Part shown: in pieces, positions 20,456 through 21,620 of the stretch
Numbering within the stretch: the first letter of the stretch is position 1
Layout of the letters: each line of letters opens with the position of its first letter
NCBI GenBank assembly: GCA_964383545.1
Contig: CAYLHD010000011.1
Span: forward strand, 1 to 21,620
Length of the DNA: 21,620 nucleotides
From: JAGYLJ01 sp964383545
GTDB taxonomy: Bacteria > Patescibacteriota > Minisyncoccia > Phycocordibacterales > UBA12079
Direction: 5' to 3'
Position numbers and translations under genes: made by a program
The notes under the pieces: model-generated
Seen by the model: only the letters and a program-made list of their open reading frames with translations
Told to the model about the DNA's origin: nothing
Databases searched by the model: none

Positions 20456-21620
20456 ATGACTAATCCTAAAAAATCTAAAAAAACAAAATCTAAAAAAGGG
20501 ATGTTAGATTTTAAGCTTGGTAAAAATAAACCGAAATTAAGTTTGTTTGGTAATTTTATAAATATTTTTATTATTTTTCTACTAATTTCTTTTATTTATA
20601 CTGCATTGGTGAATCAAACAGAAAAGCCAGAAGAAATCTCTATCTCTGAATTAGTTTCTGGAATTTCTGCAGGAGAGGTTGAGAGTATTTCTGTAGAAGG
20701 TGAAAAATTATTGGTTGGGTTTAAGGATGAAGTTATTAAAGAAGTGAAGAAAGAAATGGAATCTTCTCTTTCTGAAACATTGTTTAATTATGGTGTTACC
20801 TCTGAACAGTTAAAAGAGATTGATGTTTCTGTGAAAAGTCCCAGTGGTTTTCAATACTGGTTTATAGCTTTAGCTCCTTTTTTAATTCCTATTTTGTTTA
20901 TTGTAGCTTTTTTTTGGTTTATCTCTCGTCAAGTGAAAGGTTCTAGTATGCAAGCTTTTAGTTTTGGTAGTTCCAAAGCTCGTTTAACTAATCCTTCAGA
21001 TAAGAAAGAGAAAATTACTTTTAATGATGTTGCTGGTGTTAAAGAAGCAAAGGAGGAACTTAATGAAATTGTTGATTTTCTAAAAAATCCCAAAAAATTC
21101 TTAGACATTGGAGCTCAGATTCCTAAAGGAGTTATTTTGATGGGTTCACCTGGAACAGGAAAGACTTTATTGGCGAGAGCTGTAGCTGGGGAAGCTAAAG
21201 TACCTTTTTTCTCAATTTCTGGTTCAGAATTTGTAGAGATGTTTGTGGGAGTAGGGGCTTCGCGTGTACGTGATTTATTTAAAACAGCTAAAGCTACTGC
21301 TCCAGCTATTATCTTCATTGACGAAATTGATGCTGTTGGTCGGGTGCGTGGAACAGGTGTGGGAGGTGGGAATGATGAAAGAGAACAGACTCTTAATCAA
21401 ATTTTAGTAGAAATGGATGGTTTTGATCCAAATGGAAAAGTTATTGTAATCGCTGCTACAAATCGTCCTGATGTGCTTGATCCAGCTTTACTACGTCCTG
21501 GTCGCTTTGATCGTCGAGTAACCATTGATTTACCTGATAGAATTGATCGTGAAGCTATTTTAGAAATTCATTCTAAGAAGAAACCATTTGCTAGTGATGT
21601 GGTGTTAAGAGTTATTGCTG
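20456..21620 (+). CDS. ftsH: ATP-dependent zinc metalloprotease FtsH, 5' part
   Basis: 388 codons are present; the gene runs off the window, so the M41 protease domain (HEXXH) is not seen. A Lys-rich cytoplasmic N terminus (PKKSKKTKSKK) precedes membrane segment 1 at about 34-52, a small outer domain at 53-133, and membrane segment 2 at about 134-157. The AAA+ module follows: ITFNDVAGVKEAKEEL (187-202), Walker A GSPGTGKT (230-237, with Ser where most have Pro), pore loop FVEMFVGVGASRVRDLF (259-275), Walker B IIFIDEID (285-292), and the second region of homology ATNRPDVLDPALLRPGRFDR (334-353). It degrades misfolded and regulatory membrane and cytosolic proteins, including tmRNA-tagged ones in other bacteria. 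The first ~30 residues are longer than in E. coli. ATG 20456 fits the promoter. Confidence 0.97.
   Translation, partial: MTNPKKSKKTKSKKGMLDFKLGKNKPKLSLFGNFINIFIIFLLISFIYTALVNQTEKPEEISISELVSGISAGEVESISVEGEKLLVGFKDEVIKEVKKEMESSLSETLFNYGVTSEQLKEIDVSVKSPSGFQYWFIALAPFLIPILFIVAFFWFISRQVKGSSMQAFSFGSSKARLTNPSDKKEKITFNDVAGVKEAKEELNEIVDFLKNPKKFLDIGAQIPKGVILMGSPGTGKTLLARAVAGEAKVPFFSISGSEFVEMFVGVGASRVRDLFKTAKATAPAIIFIDEIDAVGRVRGTGVGGGNDEREQTLNQILVEMDGFDPNGKVIVIAATNRPDVLDPALLRPGRFDRRVTIDLPDRIDREAILEIHSKKKPFASDVVLRVIA

Noticed and set aside
1..21620. CRISPR arrays, transposase genes, toxin-antitoxin pairs, phage genes
   Set aside because: I looked for regularly spaced repeats and for family motifs of these systems and saw none; the coding content is housekeeping plus envelope genes.

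Overview
The window is AT-rich bacterial chromosome using the standard stop codons (TGA ends tpiA, so it is not recoded). Gene content and style point to a Candidate Phyla Radiation / Patescibacteria organism, probably Parcubacteria-like. The evidence is a secreted protein with GYAWSDNIGWI repeats, a one-membrane-segment protein with an acidic tail, a thioredoxin-like protein with a CPYG motif, a trigger factor without its PPIase domain, and short intergenic gaps. Lineage is inferred from style; no rRNA is present. Two 100-N scaffold gaps show this is a draft assembly.

Layout. 1-4844 is read leftward: clpP, tig, two small envelope proteins (one cut by a gap), ppa and nusA. 4845-5239 is a divergent promoter region with a spurious gap flanked by an exact 55-bp duplication. 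5240-18073 is read rightward except for the HIT gene: GYAW-repeat surface protein, degenerate PilB-like ATPase, tpiA-pgk, a 55-aa very basic protein, M16 peptidase, HIT (leftward), recJ, rnhA, comEC, and a membrane protein gene broken by three stops and a frameshift. 18132-20406 is read leftward: thioredoxin-like protein, a candidate small RNA, a T-arm-like inverted-repeat element, tmRNA and smpB. ftsH then runs rightward off the window end.

Function. Protein quality control dominates both ends: trigger factor and ClpP on the left; SmpB, tmRNA and FtsH on the right, which together rescue stalled ribosomes and degrade tagged products. The middle holds lower glycolysis (TpiA, Pgk), pyrophosphatase, and nucleic-acid handling (RecJ, RNase HI, and the ComEC DNA-uptake channel).

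The most interesting signals are non-coding. (1) Most first-in-transcript genes have a -10 hexamer 6-7 nt before the start codon and no Shine-Dalgarno, which predicts leaderless mRNAs; the 55-aa gene alone has a full-length Shine-Dalgarno. (2) A compact promoter-hairpin-terminator unit at 19167-19268 looks like an undescribed ~69-nt RNA. (3) A 157-nt multi-helix RNA candidate lies between rnhA and comEC. (4) The rnhA leader can form mutually exclusive helices. (5) The tmRNA tag ends in ALAFA, not the usual ALAA.
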